Below are positions 1-10,700 of a DNA stretch of 64,000 bases, one piece after another (the first letter of the stretch is position 1; each line of letters begins with the position of its first letter). The translations under genes were made by a program, and so were the position numbers. The notes beneath the pieces were generated by a model. That model had not been told where the DNA came from and did no database searches. It was given only the letters and a program-made list of their open reading frames with translations. The DNA is from Anastrepha obliqua (taxonomy: Eukaryota > Arthropoda > Insecta > Diptera > Tephritidae): assembly GCF_027943255.1 (NCBI RefSeq), contig NC_072893.1:3162001-3226000 (forward strand). Reading direction: 5' to 3'.

Positions 1-454
1 ACTTTGGGTGTTTTCGTCAATTTTATTTGCGCAAATAATATCTTTTGCAGATTACCGCTTCACTTGGGCCATAAGACACCTTTGGACAAAACATAGAATT
101 GTTGGTTGCATTTGCCACACGATGAATGTGCTACGGCTAACGGACTACTGCCTCATAGAATTTTTATAAACGTATTTACAATCGATGTAGCAATTTATAT
201 TATTTGGTATGTTCAAGGCACATTGAACAGGTAGTATCAATAGAGCAACTGATTTGATTTGTTCCTATTTATTTGGTTTTTAAATTGTAAATATATGTTT
301 ATTTTTTTATTTCTCTTAACAGTCATTTTTTAATCGAATTTGACATTCTATGCCCAAAACTTAGAACGAAATACATTGTTCTCGTTGTTTTTGCCCGCGA
401 TTACCTGTTCAAGGTGCCTGGATAAATTATTATCGCCACAACAATTTTTTCTTT

Positions 455-620
455 TTATCCGTCTTTTATGTATAATAATAATGCATTTGATTTAAGAAGG
501 GAAAAACGGTTATGAGTTTTGCTTTTAAAAGTATTCATTGCACTGAAAACTCTTTCAACTTCTGCATTTGAGTCTGGCAATGACAAGAACCAAGTTTGCA
601 ATTGGGCGCTTTGATTTCCA
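455..620 (-). pseudogene. hAT transposase C-terminal remnant
   Basis: The minus strand reads a peptide containing LSLPDSNAEVERVFSAMN followed by a K/N-rich stretch and a stop. This is the pattern of the hAT-family C-terminal dimerisation domain (SLPxSNxxxERxFS). Only this last domain is visible. No upstream catalytic region or terminal repeats can be seen, so it is a decayed fragment. It ends about 130 bp before the start codon of the Ashwin-like gene on the other strand. Confidence 0.6.
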
Positions 621-749
621 CTAAAACTAGTGCTTAAAGCAAAAAGTTGGCAACTATGCGTGCATGAATGGAGATCAAATCGAACAACATCAAGAATAAA
701 ATTAATTTTAACCGTATTTACGCATTTATATTGAGTGGCATCCAACAAC

Positions 750-809
750 ATGGATTATATGTTTGCAGAACTATTAACGCACGAACAGTTGTTAAACATT
801 TTAATTGAG
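750..809 (+). CDS. Ashwin-like gene, exon 1
   Basis: Twenty codons from ATG 750 to GAG 809, followed by the donor GTGAGG. It encodes the ELLTHEQLLNIL helix that the downstream open frame lacks. Too short to show as a free-standing ORF. Confidence 0.6.
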
Positions 810-1239
810 GTGAGGCTCACTTCTGGGAAGAACCAAGCCATAATATATTTTTTGCAAACATTTCTTACAGCGTCAACTAAACATACCAAACCTGCGGGAA
901 ATGCCACACGATGAACTTGTACGTATCTACAAATCGTTTGCTCTACCTTTGGCACGCCGGGAAAGTCATCGCAAAACTAAAATGCAGCCGGAGTTCAAAG
1001 GCTTGGAGGGGAAAACCGGCAAAGAGCCAATCAACAAAGCCAATGAATGTATTGCCGATTTGCCTATGGATGTAGATGGATCTGAGTGTATTCAAATATC
1101 AAGCGATAGATTTAGTAAAACTAAAGCGGGAAGGAGCATATCCTGTGAAAAGAGATCGCATGATTACAAGCATTTAAACCCTCTGACGGACGAATACTTG
1201 AGCATAGCAACCAAACGCATCAAAATTGCCTGGTCTTAG
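750..1239 (+). CDS. Ashwin-like protein (two exons: 750-809, 871-1239)
   Basis: Joining 750-809 to 871-1239 across a 61-nt intron (GAG/GTGAGG donor, TTTCTTACAG acceptor, phase 0) gives a 142-residue protein. Its start reads MDYMFAELLTHEQLLNIL, followed by IPNLREMPHDELVRIYKSF and ALPLARR. This matches the layout of the Ashwin (C2orf49) family: an N-terminal ELLxxExLL helix, a segment ending in an (A/V)xPLPxR-like motif, a low-complexity middle, and a short basic C-terminus ending near KRxKIxW. The family is nuclear and in vertebrates belongs to a tRNA-splicing-ligase-associated complex; that role is family knowledge, not seen here. It is shorter than the human protein (about 230 residues). The start was chosen because the first exon supplies the family's opening helix. 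Assignment rests on motif recognition without an alignment. Confidence 0.62.
871..1239 (+). CDS. Ashwin-like gene, exon 2
   Basis: Follows the acceptor TTTCTTACAG at 861-870 in phase 0 and runs 122 codons to TAG 1239. It opens RQLNIPNLREMPHDEL and ends with a basic KRIKIAWS tail. The whole exon is open, which argues against a pseudogene. Confidence 0.62.
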   Translation, partial: RQLNIPNLREMPHDELVRIYKSFALPLARRESHRKTKMQPEFKGLEGKTGKEPINKANECIADLPMDVDGSECIQISSDRFSKTKAGRSISCEKRSHDYKHLNPLTDEYLSIATKRIKIAWS

Positions 1240-1523
1240 CTGTTCCGCGCGAAAAACAGGTATCGCTTGGACATGATGCCAATGTGAAAGTGTGGCTCCA
1301 GAAGTTTCTACTGCTGCTATGACAAAAGTTTCGTATTGTTACTGCAAATGGTTTCCATATACGGAACAGTTCTCGAATCCTATTTTGAGAGGCTAATTGT
1401 TATAATAGAAAGTGCAATACGAGTAACGTAGTCAGGTTTGATGCAGAGAATGATTTGTTTGATAAATATAGTGTAATGCTATTTACATATATTCGCAAAC
1501 TACTGTAAAGTTTATTCGACATG

Positions 1524-1529
1524 AATAAA
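1524..1529 (+). terminator. Possible poly(A) signal for the Ashwin-like gene
   Basis: AATAAA lies 285 bp after the stop codon on the same strand. AATAAA is frequent in this AT-rich DNA, so this is only a candidate. Confidence 0.25.
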
Positions 1530-1540
1530 TGCTTCCGAAT

Positions 1541-1802
1541 ATATCGCACCCTAAATACAAAAGGGTCACAACTCAAAATGTACGTTCTGCTCAAATATGA
1601 ACGAGACGTTATCAATAAAACGGTCCGCGGATGACATATGGCAAAAATAAATTTTTGGTTTTTTGGTAGGACTGTTATAAGCTTACATGGCAAATTTCAG
1701 CGTGATATGTCACATAGTTTGTTTTCTGTGCTACTGTAAACAAGTTAGGCTCGAGTGTGGAAAATTTTGAGTTGTGACCCTTTTGTATTTAGGGTGCGAT
1801 AT
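1541..1802. repeat. Perfect 39-bp inverted repeat with 184-bp spacer
   Basis: The left arm 1541-1579 and right arm 1764-1802 are exact reverse complements over 39 bp, including the core CCTAAATACAAAAGGGTCAC. The spacer has no gene. A recent foldback or MITE-like element, or half of an inverted duplication, would explain it. No clear target duplication is seen outside the arms. Confidence 0.8.
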
Positions 1803-2424
1803 GTTCCCCATATCAATTTTTACTGTAGCAGCCTCAGCAGAAGTCCGACTAAGATTTATTGGGATCTATACTGGATCGGTAGGAGTTTAACATACCACAA
1901 AATCCGGAACGTTGTGGAGGCGTTATGTGGGTTTCACGAGACAACCCCATCTCTGTTTGCGTTGAGTAATGGTTGGTCTCCGATAAGGGTATTTATGAAG
2001 CGAGAGTGTAACAAGATGTTAATTAGTACTTGATGGGTGTCATTTATATCCTGTTGATAGGCCGTCCATTCGTACATCTCAATTTTTGGATACGAATCCA
2101 AGTTTTAATCCATATTTTATTTAAAGAACTGCAATTGTCGATTCGATGTGACATATGTTTTCTTTTTTTTTAATCTGTCTTGCGTATTTGTGTGGATCGG
2201 ATAGATCTCGACCAAGGAGTGCCGCAATAACCCTGCTCTGAACACTATCTAGTACTTCATCACATCTAGCAGCACCGGTGCTTACGGAATAGCATAGCGC
2301 TATTTTTCGTACATTCCCCCAACCTTCTTATTTCTGGCTCTTAGCAAAAGTGGCCGAACTAATGAATTCTGGGAATCCCGCCAACTAAGGAGAGCCGTAT
2401 CTCCTGATATCTCCTTATTCCGTG
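1803..2424. other. Intergenic, no gene seen
   Basis: Moderately AT-rich DNA without a convincing coding frame. The short open frame that overlaps the right arm of the inverted repeat has no family resemblance. Confidence 0.5.
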
Positions 2425-2813
2425 GAGGTGAAAATACTGGACTTAACCAAAACTCCCAAGGCTTTTGATACCGTCAGTTACACAACGTACTGGTAAACAT
2501 TGAGCACTCCACTCTTTTACAAGGACTGAAGATCTGACCCATAATATCTCGATATGAAACATCTAAGCATGGGAGGATAAATTATTGTGTTTCCCATCCT
2601 CACTACTGTTCAATTTCTGCATTTCGAGGCACCTCCAACCGCCAAATGGAATTTCATTGATTTCTTACGCTGATGAATGCTCAGAACTCAAGAGCGGCAA
2701 TGAAATTAATGGCACTTATCCAAAGGTAACCCATTACCTTCCCAATATTTATCACTTCTTATCTGCATTGGGTCCAGCGGCTCCTATACTAAATTCACAG
2801 CAATCCTGTTTGT
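2425..2813 (+). pseudogene. Jockey-type LINE reverse transcriptase remnant
   Basis: Across shifting frames it reads pieces of a jockey-like reverse transcriptase: LDLTKTPKAFDTVSY, then SSLLFNFCISRHLQPPNG, then ISLISYADEC and a DYLP-like segment. The catalytic YADD is changed to YADE, and several stops and frameshifts break the frame, so it is dead. A copy of the CAA-tailed short element follows directly. Confidence 0.6.
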
Positions 2814-2893
2814 AATGTTCCCACCACAGTCGGTTCTACGTTGCCGGAACGACCCAGATTTATATCTGACCAAGGAGTGCCACCCCAGCAACT
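2814..2893 (+). repeat. CAA-tailed hairpin element, 3'-truncated copy
   Basis: Begins with TGTTCCCACCACAGTCGG and carries the family blocks CCGGAACGACCC and ATTTATATC. It loses the second hairpin and the CAA tail. It is one of eight copies in the window. Confidence 0.65.
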
Positions 2894-4889
2894 TTCGTTA
2901 AAAGATATTCAAATCTGTCGGAATCTCTAATAATTATTTTCTGATACTGATTTGAATGAAAAATCATAATTGGTTTTAAATCTTTTATTGTACTTAGTTT
3001 TTAATTCGCTTAATTTTTGCCTAAAAACAAACAAGATTTTGAATAAATAATTATAATTATAATTTATCGATTTATGCATGTATTTCTGTTCTCCATTTTA
3101 CACACACTTGTAATGACATTTACAGACATTGTATACAAATATTAACACAATTAATTATTCATTTATTAGCTACTTATTTTTATCTGCTCGCATAATCTTA
3201 CACGTAAAAACGGTAATTTTAAAGGTTGTATAATAAAATATAATTAGTTTAGTAGCATTGGCTTAATAGTAAAATACTATTACATATATAGTGCATTGAA
3301 GAAAATCACTCAGGGTTCATTTCTCTTGGCACACACATACAAATACCAAAATACCGTATGCATGCGTGTGTAAGTGTTAATTATACAAATAACGCTTTGT
3401 TATACAGTTATGATACACTCGCCAGATAGTTATTTGGAACATATTCGAAACATGAAAATATTGACAAAGTAACTATATAATAATACTTAACCCTTTAGCT
3501 TGGTCCGAATTTGAAACGGCAAAAGAGCGGAAGGCATTTTCAAATGTGGCATTCCTGGTTAAGTGCATTTAACTGTAAGGGCCTTAGTCGAATCGAAAGC
3601 CTTTCTTTTACGAGATACATCTGTACATACATACCTACATATATAAATATATAGGCATATAAAGGAAAGTTCGCAAAATAATGATGAATCGAAATAAGGC
3701 ACTTCTAGAGAAAAATTAACTTGCGAAAGATCAACAAATTTAGAAAATTTTCACATACCTACGCATTGAACGTTAGATTGTTGAGACTTTGACAAAACGC
3801 AGAGGTGCATTAAGCAATTGATATTGGTTTTAATGCAAAGATCAATTTGTTTCCCTCTTTTCATAATACATATAGATTTGTTATTATTTAAACCAGATAA
3901 TAATGTAAGCTAAAGCTATTGAATTAAGTTTGAAATAATTTAATAAAATAGTTTAAAGTTAAAACAGCATTCTTTATTTTCGGGGCCCTATAAAAACATG
4001 AGCTACCAAAATTCTATATAAATATTTTCCCAGAAAAGCTGCAGCGTGAATGTTCAGAAACTTGTTTTTTATTAATACAAGTAGAAATACTCGGTGAGGT
4101 ATACCATACGTCCGAGGACTTTGGGTTTTTTTTCATATTTCTTTTTTAATTAAGTTACGACAACAAATAAGGCATTTCACAACATTAATCTGATAAACGA
4201 AAGCAAAATGTTCAGAATTATTTCGAAAAGAATTAATTTTACTTTTTTTAGGCTATAACGACGACTTTTTGGAAATTGTAGCCTAGGAGTATTTCTAATG
4301 TATTAAAAAAGCCCGTTTAACTGATTGCTAACTTTTTATAGGGTCAACTATAAAAGGAGCTCGGAATCGATCAACTCCGGTAATGGAGATAGGCATAAAT
4401 TTATTTTAGAAATTCTGGGCTTTATACTTGAAATTCATTACTTCTATAAAAATGTCTTCATGCTTACTGCACGTAAGGGACAACACTTTGCGCAAACATC
4501 TTTCCAAGAGGGAACAAATAAACGTAGGTAAGGAAAAATAATTGAATAAATGTTATAATACATATTGATAAGGCTGCCAACGGTCTTGGATTGTGCGGTT
4601 TATCTACATACTATAAAATCAAAACACGATCGAGCTACACATCGGTAGTTGCAGCGTTTTGTCTCCTATGTACTTTACATTCCTAGGATAAAATACAAAA
4701 AATTTCAGATGAGTAGAGGTTTTCTTTATAATAAAAGTTAATAAATGTTTTCATTCCGCGTTTTTTTTTATAATAAGCCATATAAATTCTTTATTTTTAT
4801 TCAAGAGTCTTGTTTTTTAGCTCTACAGAATCAGTTCTGGAAATCAAAGATGGACTAGCGTTAACACCTGTGAAATTGCTAGGCAAACA
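2894..4889. other. Intergenic, AT-rich, no gene seen
   Basis: Two kilobases of very AT-rich sequence with scattered ACATAC-type microsatellite steps. The only open frame (4325-4531) is short and has no recognisable motif or codon bias. Confidence 0.5.
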
Positions 4890-5337
4890 TGGCCAAGTCT
4901 ACATGGCTAAATCTACGTCTGTCCAAGAGTATTATAAAACTGAGTAGACTTCAAATTAGGACCTTATTAGTAGGGGCCCTCACAGGACATTGTCTCATAG
5001 GAAATCATGAAAGGAGATTAGGCGTTTACACGCATTATTTCTGTCGTAGCTGCAGAAATGAGGAGTAGTTGGAAACAATTCAACACCTTTTTTGCACATG
5101 TCCAGCTCTAGCTAGAAGCAGCAACCGATATTTAAGATCCTACTTTTTAACGAATTTAGATAATCTATACACTTTAGGTATCAACAACCTTTTACACTTT
5201 GTCAAAAGTTCAGGATGGTTCAATACGGAGAGGGAAATGTAGCCCAGCCCACGCGGCTCACAACGGACCAATTTCGTGATCTAAGTGGCATCGTTGTCTC
5301 TAGGTGCGATGCGGCTGCCAAACCTAACCTAACCTAG
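4890..5337 (+). pseudogene. LINE 3'-end remnant with cysteine motif
   Basis: Reads LSRLQIRTLLVGALTGHC, then CRSC, then HLFCTCPALA and a W/F-rich tail. This is the C-terminal C-x2-C...H-x4-C segment that follows RNase H in R1/I-type fly LINEs and resembles the better copy at 26239-26460. An internal stop is present. The relic ends in CCTAACCTAACCTA. Confidence 0.5.
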
Positions 5338-5689
5338 CTCTACAGAAAGGTGGTATATAAAACTTTCTTGATTAGATTTCACTAATTAGTGTACACAATT
5401 TAGCACAATTCTGAAATGTCTGAAGCTGCTTTAAAAGTTAATTGATTCGTTTATTTGTCAATTTGTCATCTTGAAAATTTATCAAGAAAAGAACTTTTTA
5501 TTTTTGTTACAGAATACCAAACACTTGATAAATAGTCTATATTGAAAAATAAGCACGAAGGCGAAAGGCAAACCTACTATATGCATTGTTTTGTGCATTT
5601 CGTAAAAATGAGTTCAGTCTAGTTACGCCTTGGCCTGAAAAATAAAAATTATTCAATACTAAATTATCACAAATAATTTGTTTTAATGA

Positions 5690-6066
5690 AATATAATAGA
5701 AATATTGGCCCTTCCTTTAGGCTTATAATTCCGAATAAAGGATTTGTCCAACTCTGAAAAATAGCAATTCGTTTCTGCAATCACCACCTCGGTTGAACAA
5801 AATATTTTTCCCAGCAGCCAATTTTTCACATTGGGGAACAATCTGGAAAATAATCGGGATGTGAAACGAGTTGTAATCCTATTTCCATGAATTTTGTGAC
5901 CACAACTGCTGAGACGTGAGCTGGTTGCGTTGTCATGATGGAAAAAAGAAATCACTCGACTCCCTCGATTCAAACGAATGCCAAACACAACGAAATATAC
6001 CGATCTGACTGAAATTTGATGTGTGTTCTTCCAAGAGATGCTACTAACTAAACATAACCTCGACAC
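5690..6066 (-). pseudogene. Mariner transposase remnant (C-terminal half)
   Basis: The minus strand contains FFHHDNATSSRLS, close to the HHDNA(R/P) second-aspartate block of SETMAR-type mariners, then NVKNWLLGKIFCS and VIAETNCYFSELDKSF, matching the mariner C-terminus. Sequence between the blocks is out of register. A related fragment lies at the right edge of the window. Confidence 0.6.
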
Positions 6067-6110
6067 GCGCCAGTAGTGGCGTCGCTCTGACTTTGCACAG
6101 ACTTTTCAAG

Positions 6111-6680
6111 CGACCCTCAAATATAAACAAAACAAATATAAGGTAAATTTCAAATTTGTATGCATATGATATTTTATCTTTTAACTCCTTTATTATATTC
6201 AGACTATAAACAAAAAAACAATAAATACATTCGAACTTTCTAATTCTCTTTAAGAGTTGAAAAATTGTTTGCTATGTTAATAATGAAATTTAATTTAGAT
6301 TGCTGCCCTACATTTTACAAAAAACCGGCCAAAAATCCTGATCTTGTGAAAGAATGTCATAAAAGCACTTTTACATTACATATTTTTTTTTTGTTTTTGT
6401 TTTTTTACTTAACTTATATAATAAGTTATTTATAAAAGTTTTGAAATTGCAGCGCTAGTAACGAAGGCCGGCCATCAGTTGTTACTGTCGTTACCCTGTC
6501 GTGTAATATCTAGCATTGATATTTCAAAAAGTTGGTCGTCATAGCTCAAAAAAAATAAATTGTCTGGGAAAACGGCTTTAAAGTTTACAAGTAAAAGAAA
6601 AGGTACATTTCGAGCTAAGATACACTTAATAAATATCCTCATGAATTCTTTGCACACCATAACAGAAGATATGGTGGTCA
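6111..6680. other. Intergenic, no gene seen
   Basis: AT-rich DNA with a T-rich run near 6384-6410. Open frames here overlap on both strands and show no family motif. Confidence 0.45.
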
Positions 6681-6790
6681 ACATTCCCAAGACAGTTACC
6701 GGAACGAACCGGATTTATATCCGGCCAAGGAATGCCACTTTAGCAGCATTCCCCGTATATGCATATGTTGCTACAACAACAATAACAATA
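6681..6790 (+). repeat. CAA-tailed hairpin element
   Basis: Contains CCGGATTTATATCCGG, the CAGCATTCCCC arm and a terminal CTACAACAACAATAACAA. The second hairpin is partly deleted. Confidence 0.75.
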
Positions 6791-7642
6791 TGGGAGTCAA
6801 ATCTGCATACTTATCAAAACAAAAGCAATTTTTTTTCACCTTTCACAATTTATTTTGAGATGGTTTCTACATTCTCTGGGAAAACTGTTTGTAACGACCA
6901 GAAACAAAAAGAAGCGTATTATCATTGATGGTAGTTGGTATTGTATAAACTTTGGCTTGATTAAATGAAATTTACACGCATATTCACCTATTTACATACC
7001 ATGTGTACATGCATATGTATACATATAAACGTGTGGATATACATAACTTATTTTAACAAATACAAATACATACAATTGCTGGGACATCGCACATTAAAAA
7101 TTGCATTTTTTCTATAATTTGCCAGTGTAAATCGTTTATACATATGTAGTTTTTGTACATACATGCATACATATGTAGCTGCGTTCAAACTAAATATCTC
7201 ACACAATCATTTTCTATTAGATACAAATATGAACATAGACAGAAAGGACAATATCTCCCCATTTATGTATGCCACCTTCCACTAACGATTGCAAATATAT
7301 ATCTTTTCGCCTTAGACTTAGATTTTCTTCTTTTTACAAATAATATGTATACTTAGCATTCTGTTGTTTTTTGTGTAAAACAACACTAACAGTGCAATGA
7401 ATGAGATAATTTTCTTAAAGTCTAATAATACTCGGAAAGAAATTCCACTCGCTCTCGCAAAATAGCAGTTACTCAACTATTGGCATTGATGCCATAGATG
7501 CTGTACACACATAGGCTTACAGTACGGCGGCGCACTATCGCTAACCCTCCTTCAGCATAATCTGGGTAATACTCCTTACTTGGCTTCGCTTCTCTTTCTG
7601 CGCGTAATAAAGATATTTACACCTACACCATATATGCTACAC
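6791..7642. other. 3' flank of the Popeye gene
   Basis: Presumed 3' UTR and downstream sequence of the minus-strand Popeye gene. Many TACATA steps. A minus-strand AATAAA (plus-strand TTTATT) is at 6848-6853, but no site can be chosen with confidence. Confidence 0.3.
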
Positions 7643-7707
7643 TCACACAGCCGTCTCATGATCAGTCTCATCGATTCTGCCCAGTCGCCAGGAGTTTGGA
7701 TCACCCG
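7643..7707 (-). CDS. bves: Popeye gene, last coding exon
   Basis: After the acceptor at 7709-7708 it completes the split codon left by exon 18319 (G + CG). It then reads GDPNSWRLGRIDETDHETAV and the stop TGA at 7645-7643. The phase match and acidic tail support it. The link to the upstream exon across 10.6 kb is inferred. Confidence 0.75.
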
Positions 7708-10700
7708 CTAAAAACAAAGCATTTTTGTGTTATTTAATAAAATACTTACATACATATATTCTAACTGTAAAAACGTACATACGGAATTGAAGCTATTAGT
7801 ACTATAATAAGAGATTGCAGAGAAGGATGTAGCGGAGTAGTGGTAGGTGTATTTATTACGTGTGATTCGAAATATGTATGCATGTGTCTGCGATATGTCC
7901 TCTATATTTATGTTCAGAAAGTCTCATAGGACCCCTTCTGTATTTGTGAGTGAGTGATTGTTCAATGCTAAAGGAAATTGTGAGAATGGTCTATGTAATT
8001 TAAGGCGTACAGAAATCAAAATAATTGCTCTCACGTACTAAGCGGCCTAGCAGTTGAACAACTGCCAGTGTTTGCTAAGTTGCTTTGATTTCTGTACACA
8101 ACTATATGCATCAAGGGTATGTATGATATGGCAATAATGAAAAGCGATAACATACATAGGTTCACATCTAAAAGAATGTCTTCTCGGATTATTCGCCGAC
8201 TAGTGATGGTGGTGACAGTCCGACTTACTGCAGCGTACGAATGTAAATAAATCATGTTTCTTTTTGGTGACTGTGGCATGCGGAGATGATGAGCTCACAG
8301 TTACTGTAGTTTACGTTTTTAATTCGTATGTGACTAGCTTAGATATTCTACCGAAATTGGCATGCAATAAAATTCAATACAAATTTAAAAACTTACGTGC
8401 ACATCAGTAAATATTGTTTATATAAAATCAAAGCAAATACGAAGTCTACCGAACTCACAGAATAATAATGGGTCTCATTATACTCATACTAATATTCCTT
8501 TCAAATTCTTTACACACACTTGATTATCTACAATAATATTCGTTTTGCAATACATCTATTCAAATGTGCATTCAGAAGATGCAAAAGTAATTAAAGTTGC
8601 TTACGTACTCTTGCCCATATACATACATATGTGAGTATAATATATGCGAGACATACATAAGTACTTACATACATATGTATATATGCAAGTTTAACTTACC
8701 ACAATCATAGTACCTCGATATCCTCGGTATGGCTGGTTAGTGCCGCGGAAAGGTAGTTTATTAACGCAACAGTCGTTTTGATGAGGAAAAGAAACGGCAA
8801 CAAGAGAAAAAATAAGTAAATTAAGAAAAAGAAATATAAATCGAAATATTCTAACACACAAAGGATTCAACTACTAACTGACTGTGTAGTGTGTACCTAT
8901 TTTTTTTCTGAGTCGCTTACCCGTAATGCATTTACCTGTACGTATTAACACTATGAGTTTGTCTTTAAATGCATTCGTGTATGGATGTGAAACCCACCAA
9001 ACTATAAGTTCCGAAGCTTGGGGAAAAAATCACGGTTTTGCCAAGGAATTGATTCCATTTCAGATTTTTTTAGTAGACCGATCAGGCTTATGTATGTGTG
9101 GTCACATGCCATAGCAGCTTAAGTCGACGTTTCAGAACGTCATGCATTTATTATATTTGGCTAAATTCGCACTTGACGTTCTGATACGTCATTGCAACGG
9201 ACGCAATATTTAACAGGTTCATTCATTCTTGCTTACTTGAGAGTAATTTGTATCAGTTGCAACAAAACAAATATTAGGTCTGCTCAACTAAAAATTATCC
9301 AGTAACTTGCCAGCAATTTAATTTTCGAGAATTCGCTGGCAAAGAGGAAAATATCGAAAAAAGTACATGAACGTAAAACCAGTAACAATTTTCAAGTTTT
9401 ACGAACAGCAAACTTACAGGAAAAATCACAACAATCTTCAATTTATTCAGTTGAGCTACTTCGTACTAAATAAAAAAAAAATAAAGCAAACAAAATGCAA
9501 AATAACGAACTTAAGATCACCTAATTTTATTTTGTCCATAATAAATTGTTCCATTTCATCATCGCTGTTAGATGAAGAAATTGTATTGTTGTGGCAATCA
9601 CAGCTTTCTTCACATATTCCTTGTTATCCTTCTATATGATTTTAACTGCACACACAGAATTTCCATCAGATAAATGTGTACGCATAAGGGTTAAGATAAG
9701 AATGAAATTGTTTTCTTATGGCCTCTGGCGACGATACAGCATGCTTGACTGCGCTTTGTATGTGTTAGTGCAGTCGGGTGGCGTCGTGTCACACATACTT
9801 GTTGTCGGTAAAAATCAAAAATTTTAGATATTAGCGTCAAGCACCCGACACGCACACATATAAAGTTCTTGTCAAACAATGCTTGACCGTCACCAGAGGC
9901 CATTAATGGCGTTCTAAATACCAAAGCGTTTGCATAATTTTCTAATTTAGATTTATTATCGTTATTCCTTATTTAGATTTATAGAAAAAAATAATAGTAA
10001 GGTTGTTTACTGGAACAAGCTAGCATTCGTTTCGACTTTCGCTGCCATGTCATACGACACAAATACAGTCACTCACACCTTACTTGATACATATACGGTT
10101 TTTTTGTAAAGTGTTCTATATTTCATAATATTTTGCTAAAATGGAAAAACAGAGTATGCAGGGTGTTATGGGTACTTCGCTCTATCAGAAACCACAATAA
10201 AACTTCAAACGTGTTCGTAGAGACATCGATGATGCACAACGCAGTGGACGTCCAAATGAGGCGGCAACACCAGGAAACATCAAAAAAATCCACAAAAACC
10301 TTTTGGAATGATCAAAAAGTGAAGTTGCGTGAGTTAGCTGACACCGAAAGATGTCAAAAAAACGGCTTTATATTGCATGAGCATTTGACTATGAGAACGC
10401 TCTATTCAAAGTGGGTACCGCGTTTGCTCACTGTTGACCAAAAACAAGACCGTTTTGATGATTGAAAGCAATGGCAAAACTACATGAATTGAACTTCGAA
10501 TTGCTCCTACATCCACCGTATTCGTCAGATTTGGCTCCCAGCGACTGTTCGCAGACCTAAATAAATGCTCGCCGGTAAAAAATTTCGCTCGACTGAAACT
10601 GACGCTGGAATAATGGCACTGTTCTTGATGGGAATTACGTTGATGAATAAAGCCAATTTTGAGCCAAAAAAAAAAAAACGTGAAAGCAAATAGGCCCTGG

